Shown piece by piece: positions 11,657 through 23,282 of a DNA stretch of 58,860 bases. Numbering within the stretch: position 1 is the stretch's first letter; every line of letters starts with the position of its first letter. The translations under genes were made by a program, and so were the position numbers. Below the pieces are notes generated by a model, which was given only the letters and a program-made list of their open reading frames with translations, was not told the origin of the DNA and did not search any database. Source of the stretch: Pseudogymnoascus destructans (Eukaryota > Ascomycota > Leotiomycetes > Thelebolales > Thelebolaceae); assembly GCF_001641265.1 (NCBI RefSeq), contig NW_020167567.1, forward strand, positions 1 to 58,860, written 5' to 3'.

Positions 11657-14600
11657 ATGGAGGACGACCAAGCTCCTACAACTACTGCTGAACAGCAGAT
11701 GCAACAACTGTTTGCCTTTATACAAACTATAGCAAACAAACTTGAGAATTTGGAAAACACCTTTCAAGCCAACACTTCAGCAACACAATCTTCAACTCAG
11801 ACACATCATACAGAGCTTCCCACAGCTCCTCTGGCTATTTCGAGTACCCCAGGTGCACTTCCTAAAGTGCAAACACCAGATTTATACCATGGAGACAGGA
11901 GGAAGTTGAAGGGATTTCTTATGCAACTGGACATCTACTTCACCCTCAGGCCTCATCAGTTCACCTCAGACATTCAGAAGATCTATTTCGCTGCCAGCTA
12001 CCTCCGTGGATCTGCATTCAACTTCTTTGAGCCATATCTTAGAAGACTTAGTGGCAACAACCAAAATACCACTACACCTTTGATTACCTCTTATGACCAG
12101 TTTCAAGAGGAACTTACCAGGACCTTTGGAGACATCAACGAAACTGCTACAGCAGAAAGAGAGCTACAGAAGCTATGTCAAAAGACCTCTGCTGCTCAGT
12201 ATACAACAGAATTTAGGAGAATCACTTCTCACTTGACTTGGAATGAAGAAGCCTTAGTCTTCACTTACTACCAAGGGCTCAAGAGCTCTATTAAGGATGA
12301 ACTCAGCAAAGAAGAACGCCCTACAACACTTCAAACGCTTATAGAGAAAGCTGTCAGACTTGATGATAGGCTTTTTGAAAGAAGAAAGGAGAAGAACCAA
12401 GACTGGCATCCAACAAGAAATTTCAACAATTACACCTCTACACCAACTGCTAAGGACTCAGCACCTGAACCTATGGACTTAGACGCCTCTATAAAGAGAT
12501 CTACAGCAAATCCAGCACCTCAGCCTACAAGAAGCCCTCAAAAACTGAAAAGGGGTAAACTTACTCCTCAAGAAAGAAAACACAGAATGGACAACAACCT
12601 TTGTTTATACTGTGGCAAAGGGGGACACAGAATTCAGGAGTGCTATTCAGCACGGGGGAGTGCTGATTCAAAACATATAGCAGCCTCAGACACAGTCACA
12701 GCTGCTATTCCTGAAAAACTTGAAAAATCCCCACCAGGCACAACTTCAACTGAGACTACAACTTCTCCCCTAGACAACAAAGATGTGTCGATGGTGCTTT
12801 CTCAGAGTTTCACACACCTGTTAATCCCTATTCAACTCCATTTCAAACAACAGGTGTTATCTACAAGGGCTATGATAGACTCAGGGGCAACAGGCAACTT
12901 TATATCTCAAGACCTCATCTTGACACACCAGTTACCTACAATTCCCAAACGCACTCCAGAGTTGCTCCGAGTCATTGATGGAACTCCTATCAGTTCAGGT
13001 TCCATTACCTGCAACACCCCAGTACTCAAACTTGAGATTCCCTAGGAAAATCAACATTTTCAGACACCATCTCTTTAGATGTTATACCAATGAAGTACCC
13101 AGTTATCCTAGGTCTTCCATGGCTTCAAGGCATGATCCAACTATCAATTGGAAGCATTTATCGCTTGGGTTTAGCTCAAATCCTGAGCTCAATACTGAAA
13201 AAACCCTTCAAGCCTCAGTTACCCCTATTCAGGTCCAAGACTCAAACTTGTCCCAGATCAAGGATTTTTGACCAAACTATGGACGATATATCATCTCTGA
13301 TATGGGTTAAACCTTTCCAACCTGTCCTGGAGATAGCAGCTACTTCAGATTTGGAGAAATCATCTCAGGAGGTCATTTTGCCTTTAGCATACCAAGACTA
13401 CCAACATCTTTTTGACAAGGCAAAGGCATCAATTCTGCCAAAGCACCAGCCTTATGACCATGAGATACCACTCGCAGAAGGCTCAATGCCTCCCTACGGC
13501 CCTATCTACTCTCTATCTGAATTAGAGCTGAAAACTCTCAGAGAATACCTAGATGAGAACCTTAGTTCTGGCTTTATCAGACCTTCTTCCTCACCAGCAG
13601 GAGCTCCCATTCTCTTTGTCAAGAAGAAAGATGGCTCCTTGCGTCTCTGTGTTGATTATAGGGGCCTTAATGCAGTCACTGTTAAAAACAGATTGCTTTA
13701 CCCCTTATCCCTGAGCTCATAGATAGGCTCTCTTCAGCAAGGATCTTTACCAAGTTAGATCTCAGGGGAGCTTATAACCTGATACGCATCAAGGAAGGTG
13801 ATGAGTGGAAGACAGCATTCAGAACACGCTATGGTCATTTTGAATACCAGGTAATGCCTTTTGGGCTTGCCAATGCACCTGCTTCTTTCCAAGCTCTCAT
13901 GAATGATATTCTAAGACCTTACTTGGATATCTTTGTTGTTGTCTACTTAGACGACATTCTTATATACTCTTTAGACACTCAAGAGCATGTTCTACATGTT
14001 AGACAAGTCTTAGAGAAGCTATCTCAAGCACAACTCTTTTGCAAACTTGAGAAATGTCTTTTCCATATGTCTCAAGTTGATTTCTTGGGACATAGAATTT
14101 CAACAGAAGGCATTCAGATGGACCCTGAAAAGACAAAAGCAGTACAAACGTGGCCTATTCCTTCCAGCATTAAAGAGGTTCAGTCTTTCCTTGGGTTTGC
14201 CAACTATTACAGGAGGTTTATACCAAGATATACATCCTTGGCTTTACCCCTTACTCAATTACTTCACAAGGACACTTTGTATCACTGGGATAAGACACAG
14301 CAAGATGCTTTCGATGCTCTTAAAGGAGAATTTAAAGAAGGGAAAATGTTACTACACTTTAACCCCTTGAAACCTGCCACTCTTGAGACAGATGCCTCAG
14401 AATTTTGCTATTTCTGGAATCTTATACCAAGCTCCAAAAGACAAACAAGAAGAGCTACAGCCTGTGGCATTTTTACTCAAGAAAGCTATCAGCAGCTGAA
14501 CAAAACTATCCCATTACAGACAAGGAACTGCTTGCCATAGTATGTTCTCTAAAGCATTGGAGATGCTACCTTGAAGGGGCAAACTATCCTATCACTATTT

Positions 14601-16448
14601 ACAGTGACCATTTAAACCTCTTGACCTTTACAACCACTAAACAGCTCAATAGACGACAAGCAAGGTGGTCTGAACAACTAGGAGGTTTTGACTTTGTTAT
14701 AAACATGTCTCAGGGGCCAAGAATCAAAGAGCAGATCTCCTCTCAAGAAGACATGACTACCAAGATTCTGCTAAAACTAGCAATACAAAGGCTCTGCTAG
14801 ACTCAGCAAAGCTTATAGCAGCATCTTTAAGCAACCCTAGTACTACAGAGGACTTAGGGGTAAACTTATCCCCTCAAGACCAAGTTGCCGCCATTACCTC
14901 TTCTCAGGAACCAGAGACCTTTAAAGACTATACACCCTCAGCAACACTTCTTAAAGCATTCAAAGATGCTTACAACCATGATCCCTTTGCGAAAAGAACT
15001 TTGGAATACCTCCAGAAGAAAGGTTACTCTCTTGAGAAAGTTGGACTACAGAATTCTCAAAAAATCAGCATGGACTTCTCTTATTCAAGAACTATATCTA
15101 TGTCCCAAGGGATAAACGATTACAGCTACACCTCCTACAGCAGTTCCATGATGCTCCAGCTGCAGGGCACTTTGGCTTTGCAAAAACTTATGAACTTCTA
15201 ACAAGAAAGTTCTACTGGCCTAGTCTAAGGACTACTCTTCAAAACTATATATCTTCTTGCACTACTTGCAACTTGAACAAACCTACACGGCAAAAGCCCT
15301 ATGGCCTCTTGCAGCCTCTACCTATACCAGAACGCCCATGGACTCCATATCCATTGACTTTATAGTCAAGTTGCCTCCTTCTATCCCAAAAGGGGGTGCT
15401 ACCCCTTATGACTCTATCCTTGTGGTGGTAGAAAGGCTCACAAAAATGGCACACTTTTGAGCCTTGCAATGAGACTATCACAGCTTCTGAACTTGCGTGG
15501 CTATTCCTCAAGGTGGTCTTTAAATATCATGGAATTCCTGGACACTGGATCTCAGATAGGGGAGCAGTTTTCACTTCAAACTTTTTTAAGGAGTTCTCTA
15601 AACTCTTAAACATGGAACAACGCTTCTCTACAGCTTATCACCCTCAAACAGATGGCCAGACAGAGAGAGTCAACTCTGTACTTGAACAATATCTAAGAAT
15701 TTATACAAACTATGCTCAAGACAACTGGGCAGATCTTCTCCATCTTGCGGAATTTGCTTACAACAACACAGTCTCTAACACCACAAAAGAGACACCTTTC
15801 TATGCAAACTATGGTTATCACCCTAGGTTTGAAGTGGCAGAACTGAATTGTCCTGAAAATTTCAAAAACCCTTCTGCTACTGAAAGAATCATCTACCTTA
15901 AGGGCCTCCAGGACTATCTCAAGGTTCAAATACAGCGTGCACAAGACGAGCAGGCTCAGGCCTTTAACAGGGGGGTGGTTGCACCACAATTCAAAGTTGG
16001 TGATCAAGTCTTTTTGTCTAGAAGACATATCACAACTACTAGACCTTCAGACAAACTTGATACTAAAAGACTTGGACCTTTTAAGATCACAAGGACTATT
16101 GGCAAGAATGCTTTCGAGCTTGCATTACCACCTACTTGGACTATCCATAATGTCTTCCATGCCTCTCTCTTGTCTAAGGCACAAGAAAGTTCCTTAAGAC
16201 CATTTCAGTCTCCTCCACCTCCTGTTCTGATCTTGGATCAACCAGAATATGAAGTAGAGTCTATCCTTGACAAAAAGACACTTAGAGGTCAGGACTACTT
16301 CCTCGTTAAGTGGAAAGGCTATCCTACAAGTGACAACACTTGGGAGCCTAAGAGAAATCTAAAAAATGCATCTAAGCTCATTCTAGAATTTCTTTCTAAG
16401 AAAGCCAACTGGCTAAAGGGCAAGCAGACAGCCAACAAACGTCCTTAA
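11657..16448 (+). CDS. Gypsy Gag-Pol polyprotein, copy 2 (complete span, frame changes)
   Basis: This repeats copy 1 with the same domain order: CCHC near 12601-12642, protease near 12873, RT YLDD near 13944, RNase H near 14391, integrase zinc and core 15150-15680, chromodomain 16250-16370, and the native end ..QTANKRP at 16448. Frame breaks include 13040-13042 (CCC for CCCC), 13127-13128 (AA for AAA), near 13693 (one base lost, not a homopolymer), 14401-14402, 14469-14473, near 14703, near 15055, near 15340 and near 15457. Copy 1 is in frame at most of these sites. The paired copies imply a recently intact single-ORF element of about 1,590 codons. The chromodomain would target integration to marked chromatin, as known for chromoviruses. 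Confidence 0.92.
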
Positions 16449-16459
16449 AAGGGGGATCA

Positions 16460-17397
16460 TGTCATACTGACATTCGTTGCACTCAGTTTGCTATCAAACT
16501 CAAGAGCAAACTTAGAAATCTCCTCCTCAAACCTACAAGTCACCATACATATCTTGGCTTATCACACCAACAACAGAAGCAATACTACTCAACGATTGCT
16601 GCAAACTCTTCTACTACATCTGTTTATGCTACATACATCACGGCATATCATTTGAACACACATTGAACAAGTTATTAAGAAAATCTCCTCCTTAAGGGGG
16701 TGGGCCAATACTACCACATGGCATATATCTACCAACTAGAGGCCTAGGAACATGAACGATAGCTCTAGAAGCTTCTACAACCCTCTATGATTCATTACAC
16801 GTCATCGCTCCTTAGTTACCCACAAGATTGGTTAAGTTATGACATAATTTGTCTATAGGTACTCTGACCTTGGACCTCCTTTTCACTTCCTATAGGCTAG
16901 GAACCCAAGAGATGGTTCTATGGGATTCTCTTACGTTCACTACATGATTAGCAAGCTAGTTGTGGGTCGCACTTGATTTTTAATACATTTACCAAGCCTG
17001 GTTAGTCATGGAAAGTCATGGAAAATGAGAGAACTACACTCCTTTGGCATAAATAGGATTGCCCTTTCCTTAAGAAAGGGCAAGCAGGCAATACAGTAAA
17101 TCGACTAGCACATACTTCTACGTCTTTTCCAAGCTTCCAAGCATTGATCTTGTTATTCTCTGTTTTTGAAAAGTCAGTGAGGTGCTAACCTCTGACTTAC
17201 CCCTGAGTTCTCAGACTCAACATTTGTTGCAACTTGTCTAAACCACTTCACCACATCATACACCTGGTTGCTGCATTGTGGAATAGTCTAAGCTACGACC
17301 CTTTGGCTCTGTTTCCTAAGACAGTGTGTTGTCTTAGTAAATATCATCCCCTTCCTTGGGTGGCTAGATTCTCATATCTGGTGCACCCACCATTACA
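16460..17397 (+). repeat. Right LTR of Gypsy element (938 bp)
   Basis: It runs from TGTCATACTG to ..CCATTACA. It is preceded by a polypurine tract (AAAAGGGGGA, 16447-16456), which overlaps the stop codon of copy 2. Only scattered differences from the left LTR are visible. Confidence 0.92.
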
Positions 17398-17651
17398 TTC
17401 AGGATAGTTCGTGGATAGCTCAACTATCCAATATCCACTAGTTTCTGCAACTATACATTAGCCCCGTCACATGGCAGCCTACCCCGCTTCCCACTGTGAC
17501 TCACACGTCACGTTATGTGACTCCCACGTCACGTTATGTGACTCACACGTCACGTTATGTGACTCACACGTCACGTTATGTGACTCACACGTCACGTTAC
17601 TAGGCCCTGGCCCTGTAACCATGACATCATGTTACTATAGCCGTAACACTG
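17398..17651 (-). repeat. Inverted, truncated LTR fragment of a second LTR family
   Basis: Its reverse complement matches 19882-20053, apart from extra internal repeats: both read TGTTACGGCTA..GATGTCATGGTTACAGGG and continue through the GGATAGTTG..CTATCCACG stretch. The fragment abuts the Gypsy LTR at 17398, so that element may have inserted in it, or an assembly join may lie here. Confidence 0.75.
17494..17600 (+). repeat. 21-bp tandem repeat, five copies
   Basis: The unit GTGACTCACACGTCACGTTAT occurs about five times (one copy has CCC for CAC). The homologous LTR at 19882-20278 has a single copy, so this is a copy-number variant within an LTR family. Confidence 0.85.
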
Positions 17652-17654
17652 CGC

Positions 17655-18131
17655 CAACAATGGGTCGGACCATATACGGTGTTGGAATGGATTGGGCACG
17701 CATTTCGATTGGAACTACCTACCGGTTCGCAAATACACGATGTGTTCTCACCAGACGTACTCATGAAGGATCCAAACAATCCCCTACCTGGTCAGGATCC
17801 GCCTGAGCCTAGCAGCGAAGTGATAGACGGCGTAGAGGAATGGGAAGTGGGAAAGATCCTTGCTGTAAGGCTCCACCGGAAGCAACTACAATACAGGGTT
17901 AGTTGGGTCGGATACGATCCAGACCCGGAGTGGTACCCAGCGTCAAACTTCATGAACTCTCCCCAGAAACTCAGAGAGTTTCATACGGAATACCCAGATT
18001 TACCAGGTCCACCTCAAGAACTACTCGGAGGGGTTACGGCAGGGGAGACGGGAAAGGAACAAAACTACGATCACGGAGGGAAAGACAAAGTGGAAGAAAC
18101 AGAGTCGTTGCTGTCTGCGACTCTAAACTAA
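17655..18131 (+). pseudogene. 3' end of a different Gypsy pol (integrase tail and chromodomain)
   Basis: The frame from about 17679 gives the post-integrase motif FRLELPTGSQIHDVFSPDVL followed by a chromodomain: EEWEVGKIL near 17835, YRVSWVGYD near 17893 and PEWYPASNF near 17926. It stops at 18131. The match is to the extreme C-terminus of chromovirus Pol. RT, RNase H and the integrase core are missing, replaced upstream by the inverted LTR fragment. It differs from the 6.8-16.4 kb family in sequence and in higher GC content. Confidence 0.85.
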
Positions 18132-18219
18132 AATACCCTCCGAGCCAGGGCGCACTCACCACCGTAACCCTTGCGGGAGCCACCCTTCCCAAACGTCTCA
18201 CTGGCGTCGCAACAAGCGG

Positions 18220-18981
18220 CTACCACCATGAGAGACGAAGGGTCGAAGTGACCCCACGCGAAGGGCCAGGCCCGAGTCCCCTCCGACACAAGGTCTTCCC
18301 CCACCTAGGCCCCATAGGCCACCCCAACTTCCCCATCCTCCCCCTCCCTCCTTCCATCACCCGAGTCGGAGCGACCACGGGAGTGGCAGCGGTGGGCAGT
18401 TTGCCCACAGCAGCCACCAACTCCCCCAAGAGAGCAGGAACGCTCTCCTGTTCCGTCCGGAGACGGCGCAGCGACGACCGAATTTGCTGCCCAGAGTCAG
18501 CATCGGAACCACACCGAGTCACGAGGGGAAGGGGGTCTACTCACGGCCAGCCCCAACTCGAGGGCAGCCCGAGTGGCACGTGCCTCCTCGTAGAGGTCAC
18601 GCTCCGCCTCGGAGCGGAACTTTGGCATGCTCTGGGCGGCCAGGAGGGCCACCCGATTGGCCTCGGTGGCGGTGGCGACGACGTCAGCAGGGACGAGGTG
18701 GGTGGCCTCTTCGGGCCAGGAGGGCCGCAAACTCTTCCCCGAGGAACCAGGGCAGCTTCCACCAAAGTCAGCAACGGCCAACCAAACCAAACACCGAACC
18801 CCAGAAGAAAACCTACCGGGACGCAAGGCGAGTGCTGCGCGGTGCAGTACCCACACTTCGAACTGGTCGAGGACCAGACGCAGTCATGGGACTGGATCCC
18901 ACAGGCTTTGGCCTGAAGGCAGCGCAAACAGAGCACACGGAAGGCAACTGTAAGGGCCCCAGAGGGGGTCGGAACCGGCAT
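18220..18981 (-). CDS. Spliced antisense cysteine-cluster gene within a Gypsy 3' region
   Basis: On the strand opposite to pol, between the chromodomain remnant and a downstream LTR, three exons join well: 18981-18817, intron 18756-18816 (GTAGGT, branch CTGAC, AAG), 18755-18545, intron 18487-18544 (GTGAGT, branch CTGAC, CAG), 18486-18220. One surplus G (on the + strand) at 18713-18715 breaks exon 2. Removing it gives exons of 165, 210 and 267 nt, 213 residues. The N-terminal third has cysteines at 18, 21, 27, 34, 43, 46 and 53 (CX2CX5CX6CX8CX2CX6C), a zinc-cluster-like layout. A charged helical stretch (SMPKFRSEAERDLYEEARAT) follows. Similar cysteine-rich ORFs are, as far as I recall, common hypothetical proteins near fungal retroelements. 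The function is unknown. The alternative start is 19041. Confidence 0.6.
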
Positions 18982-19614
18982 CTTCGATTCTTTCTTTTTG
19001 AATTGAATCTGCGATTCCGTTAGCCAAGCCCAAGTTATCACCAGCGCGCCAACGCGCTCCCATCACCTACTCGTTCTTTGGATTGGAGGATACTATACAA
19101 TCTATCAGTATCATAAACAAACGGACGGGGAGGGGCCACTTACTGGTCTCGGGCGGGAGGGTTGCTGGCGTTGTTGTTGTAAGGTAAAAACAAGAGGAAG
19201 TGGGCGAAGCGAAATACTCAAATGTTGGCTTACAACAATGAACACCGAATCGGGTTAGCGCGGCCACTTCTTCTTTCACGTTTTACGAAAATTCTACTCA
19301 AACGGGTAACGGACACCTTCCGGTACTGTTTCGGACCCCAAGAACGAACGTGAGATCCAACAAAAGCGAACTCCAGTTTCGCATGCCACACGGACCCTAA
19401 CGCGATACCACCTCGGGATGACTATGGTGGCAAACAAAGCACCTTCCCGATGCGCACGACAAACGAAGTTGTTCCGGACGCAATTATCAGCCAACATTAT
19501 GATAACAAGAAACGCTCCGTTCACGGAGACGATACGGAGACGATTCGGAGACGTTGCAGACAGGATACTAGCCGCGTGCCTTGCGGACAAAGCACTCTCT
19601 CAGGAGGGGGGTAG

Positions 19615-20278
19615 TGTAAGGATGCCTTCTCGTCTCTCATTCTAGGGAGTAGACTCCGGGTAGCCGCGGGGTCACGTGTGATCATTTGGGTGGCCTAACC
19701 AAGTCGGAACCGAGTCGGATGGGTTTGGGATACTTGAGAATATCGACTGACGGGGGTTCCCCATCATCTTTTTTGTATCCTTCGTAGTAGACCTATAGGA
19801 TAGCATCCGTTTAGCCTCTGACTCGCACTCTCATATGCTATTACTGTGAGCTGGGTGCCCTGGTCATTACAAGGACCTAGTGTTACGGCTACAGTAATAT
19901 GATGTCATGGTTACAGGGCCAGGGCCTAGTAACGTGACGTGTGAGTCACAAGGGGCAAGCGGGGTAGGCTGCCATGTGACGGGGCTAATGGATAGTTGCA
20001 GAAACTAGTGGATATTGGATAGTTGAGCTATCCACGAACTATCCTGAATATCTAGCTATCTGCCAACTATCCAGATTACCCATGAGGCATGACGCCACTA
20101 TATAAGTAGATAGTATTTCCTTAGATAGGAGCTTCGTGCTCAACTCAATATAGTAGTCTTTACAATACTGTAACGTGTTACTTGGAAAGCCTTTGTGTCT
20201 AATCCCCTGCCTCCTCTGTCAAGTCAACCTTACGCAAGAAACCTCTGTGTCTTCTATCGTTTAGAAGTCAGCGTTACA
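19615..20278 (+). repeat. LTR or two adjacent LTRs of other Gypsy families
   Basis: A polypurine run (AGGAGGGGGGTAG) ends at 19614. TGTAAGG follows and the segment can end either at ..CATTACA (19871, 257 bp) or at ..GCGTTACA (20278, 664 bp). Both choices give TGTAA..TTACA ends. Because the inverted fragment at 17398-17651 begins exactly at the equivalent of 19882 (TGTTACGG), the simplest reading is two LTRs side by side: 19615-19871 belonging to the chromodomain remnant, and 19882-20278 as a solo LTR of a second family. Confidence 0.6.
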
Positions 20279-20613
20279 AATGGTTCTATCTACACATATA
20301 CACTCTACTATAGAAACCAATTCCTAACGCCTAGGATGCGCTTAATGCTTTATACGAAGTGTAGAATCTAGTATAATCCAAGTAGATTCATTGTCCTAAT
20401 TGAAAATCTAGATTCATCTATGTTATATGTATTTTCTTACGTGATCCCGAACTCTTAAACCGCCCATGTGTATGCATTAAACCATGTGTTAAGCACTGGT
20501 TTTGTCGCGCCATCCATGCGTACAGTTTCAATCCGTCGCCTAATGGCGACTTAAAGGTAAGAATGTCACTGTATGAATCGTGGTACCTAGTCGCGACGAA
20601 GGGTAAATCGAAG
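20279..20613. other. AT-rich spacer, no recognised feature
   Basis: I see no gene or clear repeat between the LTR and the transposase fragment. A short imperfect palindrome around AATCTAGATT is present near 20405. Confidence 0.4.
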
Positions 20614-20967
20614 TTAGGGTAGAAGTGAGTTCGGTGTCGCGTCGTCAAAATTAAGTGACCGATATGAGCGGAGTTCTTCAGCTATTTCTTTCAACAACCG
20701 ATGCCCTAGAGAGTAACCGCTAATGGTAAGGCCCTTAATCCACTTCAGAAGTACCTGCTCTTGCGCACCTAAGAGATTCTGCTGTTGCTGGCGGGCTTGG
20801 GAGCGTGTCAAACCTCCATTGACGCGACGTGTCACAGAACTCTTTGGCAGCCCTAACACTTGCTCAGCGTGATATGCACTCCTATACTTCCCAGATTGGA
20901 TATCTATTACAGCTTTTGCTATTAAAGTTTCGCGCTCAGCAGCAGGAAGGCTTTTATGGCGAACCAT
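20614..20967 (-). pseudogene. N-terminal fragment of a pogo-like transposase
   Basis: It starts at ATG 20967 and shows a Psq-type helix-turn-helix (AVIDIQSGKYRSAYHAEQVL, then LPKSSVTRRVNGG) followed by the start of a CENP-B-type HTH (LGAQEQVLLKWIKGL..GYSLGHRLL). This is the DNA-binding half of fungal pogo transposases. Homology ends near EELRSYRSLN (about 20650); the DDE core is absent, so it is a truncated remnant. Confidence 0.8.
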
Positions 20968-21248
20968 CGTTGAGTTATTTGCAATTATCGAAGGTGAGCG
21001 AGGTAAATCCCCCGAGTTACGCCACGACTCACGTTACCCACTATGCTGCTTAGTCATATATTTTTAGCCCTTTCCGAATCAAGCACTAGCCCAGAAAATT
21101 AGCTCCGAAATTTGGCTCGCTTATTCCCACAACTAGCGCAAAATGCGAGCACACACACGAATTTCGCAAAATTGATTCCCTTCTTGTTTGATCCCGATCG
21201 CGACCTCATCAACAACCACCGGCCTCTCGACAAATTCTTTAGCCGGCC
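20968..21248. other. Upstream region of RPS6
   Basis: It holds the presumed ribosomal-protein promoter and 5' UTR. No terminal repeat matching that at 4526-4558 is seen next to the transposase fragment. Confidence 0.4.
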
Positions 21249-22215
21249 ATGAAGCTTAATATCTCATACGTATGCGAAAATGCTATTTTGACCAAATGGA
21301 CGATATACTGACGTTACGATAGCCTGCCAATGGCAGCCAGAAGATGGTCGAGATCGACGACGAGCGCAGACTCCGTGTCTTCATGGAGAAGTACGATATT
21401 TCGAATCTCATTGGAATGAACGAATCTAACATATCGCAGGCGTATGGGCGCTGAGGTTCCCGGAGACTCCGTCGGAGATGAGTTCAAGGGCTACATCTTC
21501 AAGATCACCGGAGGCAACGACAAGCAGGGTTTCCCCATGAAGCAGGGTGTCATGCACCCAACCCGTGTCCGCCTTCTCCTCGCCGAGGGACACTCTTGCT
21601 ACCGCCCCCGCCGCACCGGTGAGCGTAAGCGCAAGTCCGTCCGCGGTTGCATCGTCGCCATGGACCTTTCCGTCCTTGCTCTCTCCATCGTCAAGCAGGG
21701 CGAGGCCGACATCCCAGGCGTCACCGACACCGTCCACCCCAAGCGTCTTGGCCCCAAGCGCGCCACCAAGATCCGCAAGTTCTTCGGTCTCACCAAGGAT
21801 GATGATGTACGTTTGTCCATCTTCATCGCCTGTCCGTGCAAACGGTACAGAGTGTGAGCAGAACATAGGCTAACGGAATTTTCAACTATAGGTCCGCAAG
21901 TTCGTCATTCGCCGCGAGGTCCAGCCTAAGGGCGAGGGCAAGAAGGCATACACCAAGGCACCAAAGATCCAGCGCCTGGTTACCCCACAACGCCTCCAGC
22001 ACAAGCGCCACCGCATTGCGCTCAAGCGCCGCAACTCCGAGAGGACCAAGGATGCTGCTGTGAGTATTCCAATATCAATACACCGCAAGAGCGTTATACT
22101 AATGATCTACTAGTCCGAGTACGCCGCCATCCTCGCCAAGCGTGTCCACGACGTCAAGGCCGAGAAGGCTGATCTCCGCAAGCGCCGCGCTTCTTCCATG
22201 CGCACCAAGGCTTAG
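21249..22215 (+). CDS. RPS6: 40S ribosomal protein S6 (eS6)
   Basis: Five exons: 21249-21269, 21323-21390, 21440-21806, 21892-22059, 22114-22215, total 726 nt, 241 residues, the usual length for fungal eS6. The protein starts MKLNISYPANGSQK, has the conserved GGNDKQGFPMKQGV and KRLGPKRATKIRKFF stretches, and ends in the basic, serine-containing tail RKRRASSMRTKA, the region phosphorylated by S6/AGC kinases in other eukaryotes. It is part of the small ribosomal subunit and of nucleolar pre-40S assembly. The tiny seven-codon first exon and introns of 49-85 nt with CTGAC/CTAAC branch sites fit a highly expressed fungal ribosomal-protein gene. Codon use is strongly biased to C-ending codons. Confidence 0.97.
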
Positions 22216-23282
22216 ATTGTTTGTGGCTGGGAGAAGGGCAGGAATGGGCAGGAATGAGCTATTCGAAAGAAAGTCCCATATATGAGTCGCCTTGGCCCAC
22301 TCTGTACTGAGGATACTGGCATGTAGGGTCTAGATATTCATGGCATACATTTCAGCAAAGGCGTCTTATTTGATGATATCAGTCCGGCTTCTTGGCGTGA
22401 GAGAACAAAAATGAGCATTGGCATGTTAAATATTAAATTATGATCCCTTTGTTTACCCATGTGGGCATTCAAAATCCCATGATTCATTCAAGTGCTGTGG
22501 CTAATCGTATTTCCCAGCGAGCCCGGCTTTGTTTATGTTCTTCTGTAGCGCCGGGTGCATATCAATCGCAGGTTCTACACCATAGGCCTTTGTTATGAGT
22601 GCTGGATCCAACCGACATAATATCTCTCTGGTGCCCGGCCCCACATCCATCCAAAACTACTCCACTGACTGTTTTCAGCATGTCGAACGTGTTGCCTTCA
22701 AGCTGCTGCGACAGCCCCGCTCCTAATTTACCCCAGACCCTCGCAAACTGGATTTAATAGGCATATGACGGGTTAACTAGTGGAATTGTACATACAGCAC
22801 GGTGTCTAAAGGCTTGCAAGTCTTGGAATGCAAGCAAGGGCCATTGCAGAAAGGAGGTTACCAGATTATCTACGCAGAGTTAAAAACATGGAGCTAAATC
22901 CCAAATATACTCCGTAGAACTTACAGTAATAGCAGTAGCAAATAAGTCGACCAGGATTCCATATTCAATCGCGTACTGTCTCGGAGCTTATCGTCTCGGC
23001 GGATCGAATTCCGCGCTAATTTTTGTCTTGACAACTTTTGTCCCGCAAGTTCAGCTTCAAACTTCTGGAACATTTTACCCCACACCATAGCCTGTAATCC
23101 GGGCTTCTCATCCACGCCACATCACAGAGTTGCATATCTTCTCACTCGATATATTTTATTGAAGAATTGAGCTCTTGGATAAACCCTGCTGCCATACCCT
23201 ATATCCCGGGCAGCTTCCCGACACCCCACGTCACGGATCTCCCCGAAACTCGGACGAATTCTCCTCGACGCACCGATACAAA
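22216..23282. other. Intergenic region RPS6-PRS
   Basis: About 1 kb holding the RPS6 3' UTR and the PRS promoter. No supported gene is seen. Only short open frames without family resemblance occur on either strand. Confidence 0.5.

Larger units (their letters stand above)
5866..17397 (+). mobile_element. Composite Ty3/Gypsy (Tf1/sushi-type chromovirus) region with two internal domains
   Basis: An LTR (5866-6801) is followed by a gag-pol internal domain (copy 1, to 11609), one N at 11610, a second gag-pol domain (copy 2) starting just inside its leader, and a second LTR (16460-17397). Expected LTR sequence between the copies is missing. The 5 bases before the left LTR (GATTG) do not match those after the right LTR (TTCAG), so the outer LTRs do not behave as one insertion. 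LTRs and both coding copies are nearly identical, so insertion was recent. The arrangement could be two elements joined by assembly, or a real LTR-int-LTR-int-LTR array collapsed at the gap. Confidence 0.9.

Noticed and set aside
18484..19023. Plus-strand frames of 108-337 codons opposite the antisense gene
   Set aside because: They are high-GC shadows of the minus-strand exons; only the minus strand gives introns with proper signals and a coherent cysteine pattern.
4565..20967. The two pogo fragments (4565-5865 and 20614-20967, same strand) as halves of one element split by the LTR nest
   Set aside because: Protein ends would nearly meet, but the terminal motif seen at 4526-4558 is not found beside the right fragment, no target-site duplication links them, and the bases after RSYRSLN do not match the left break. 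Two different copies are as likely.
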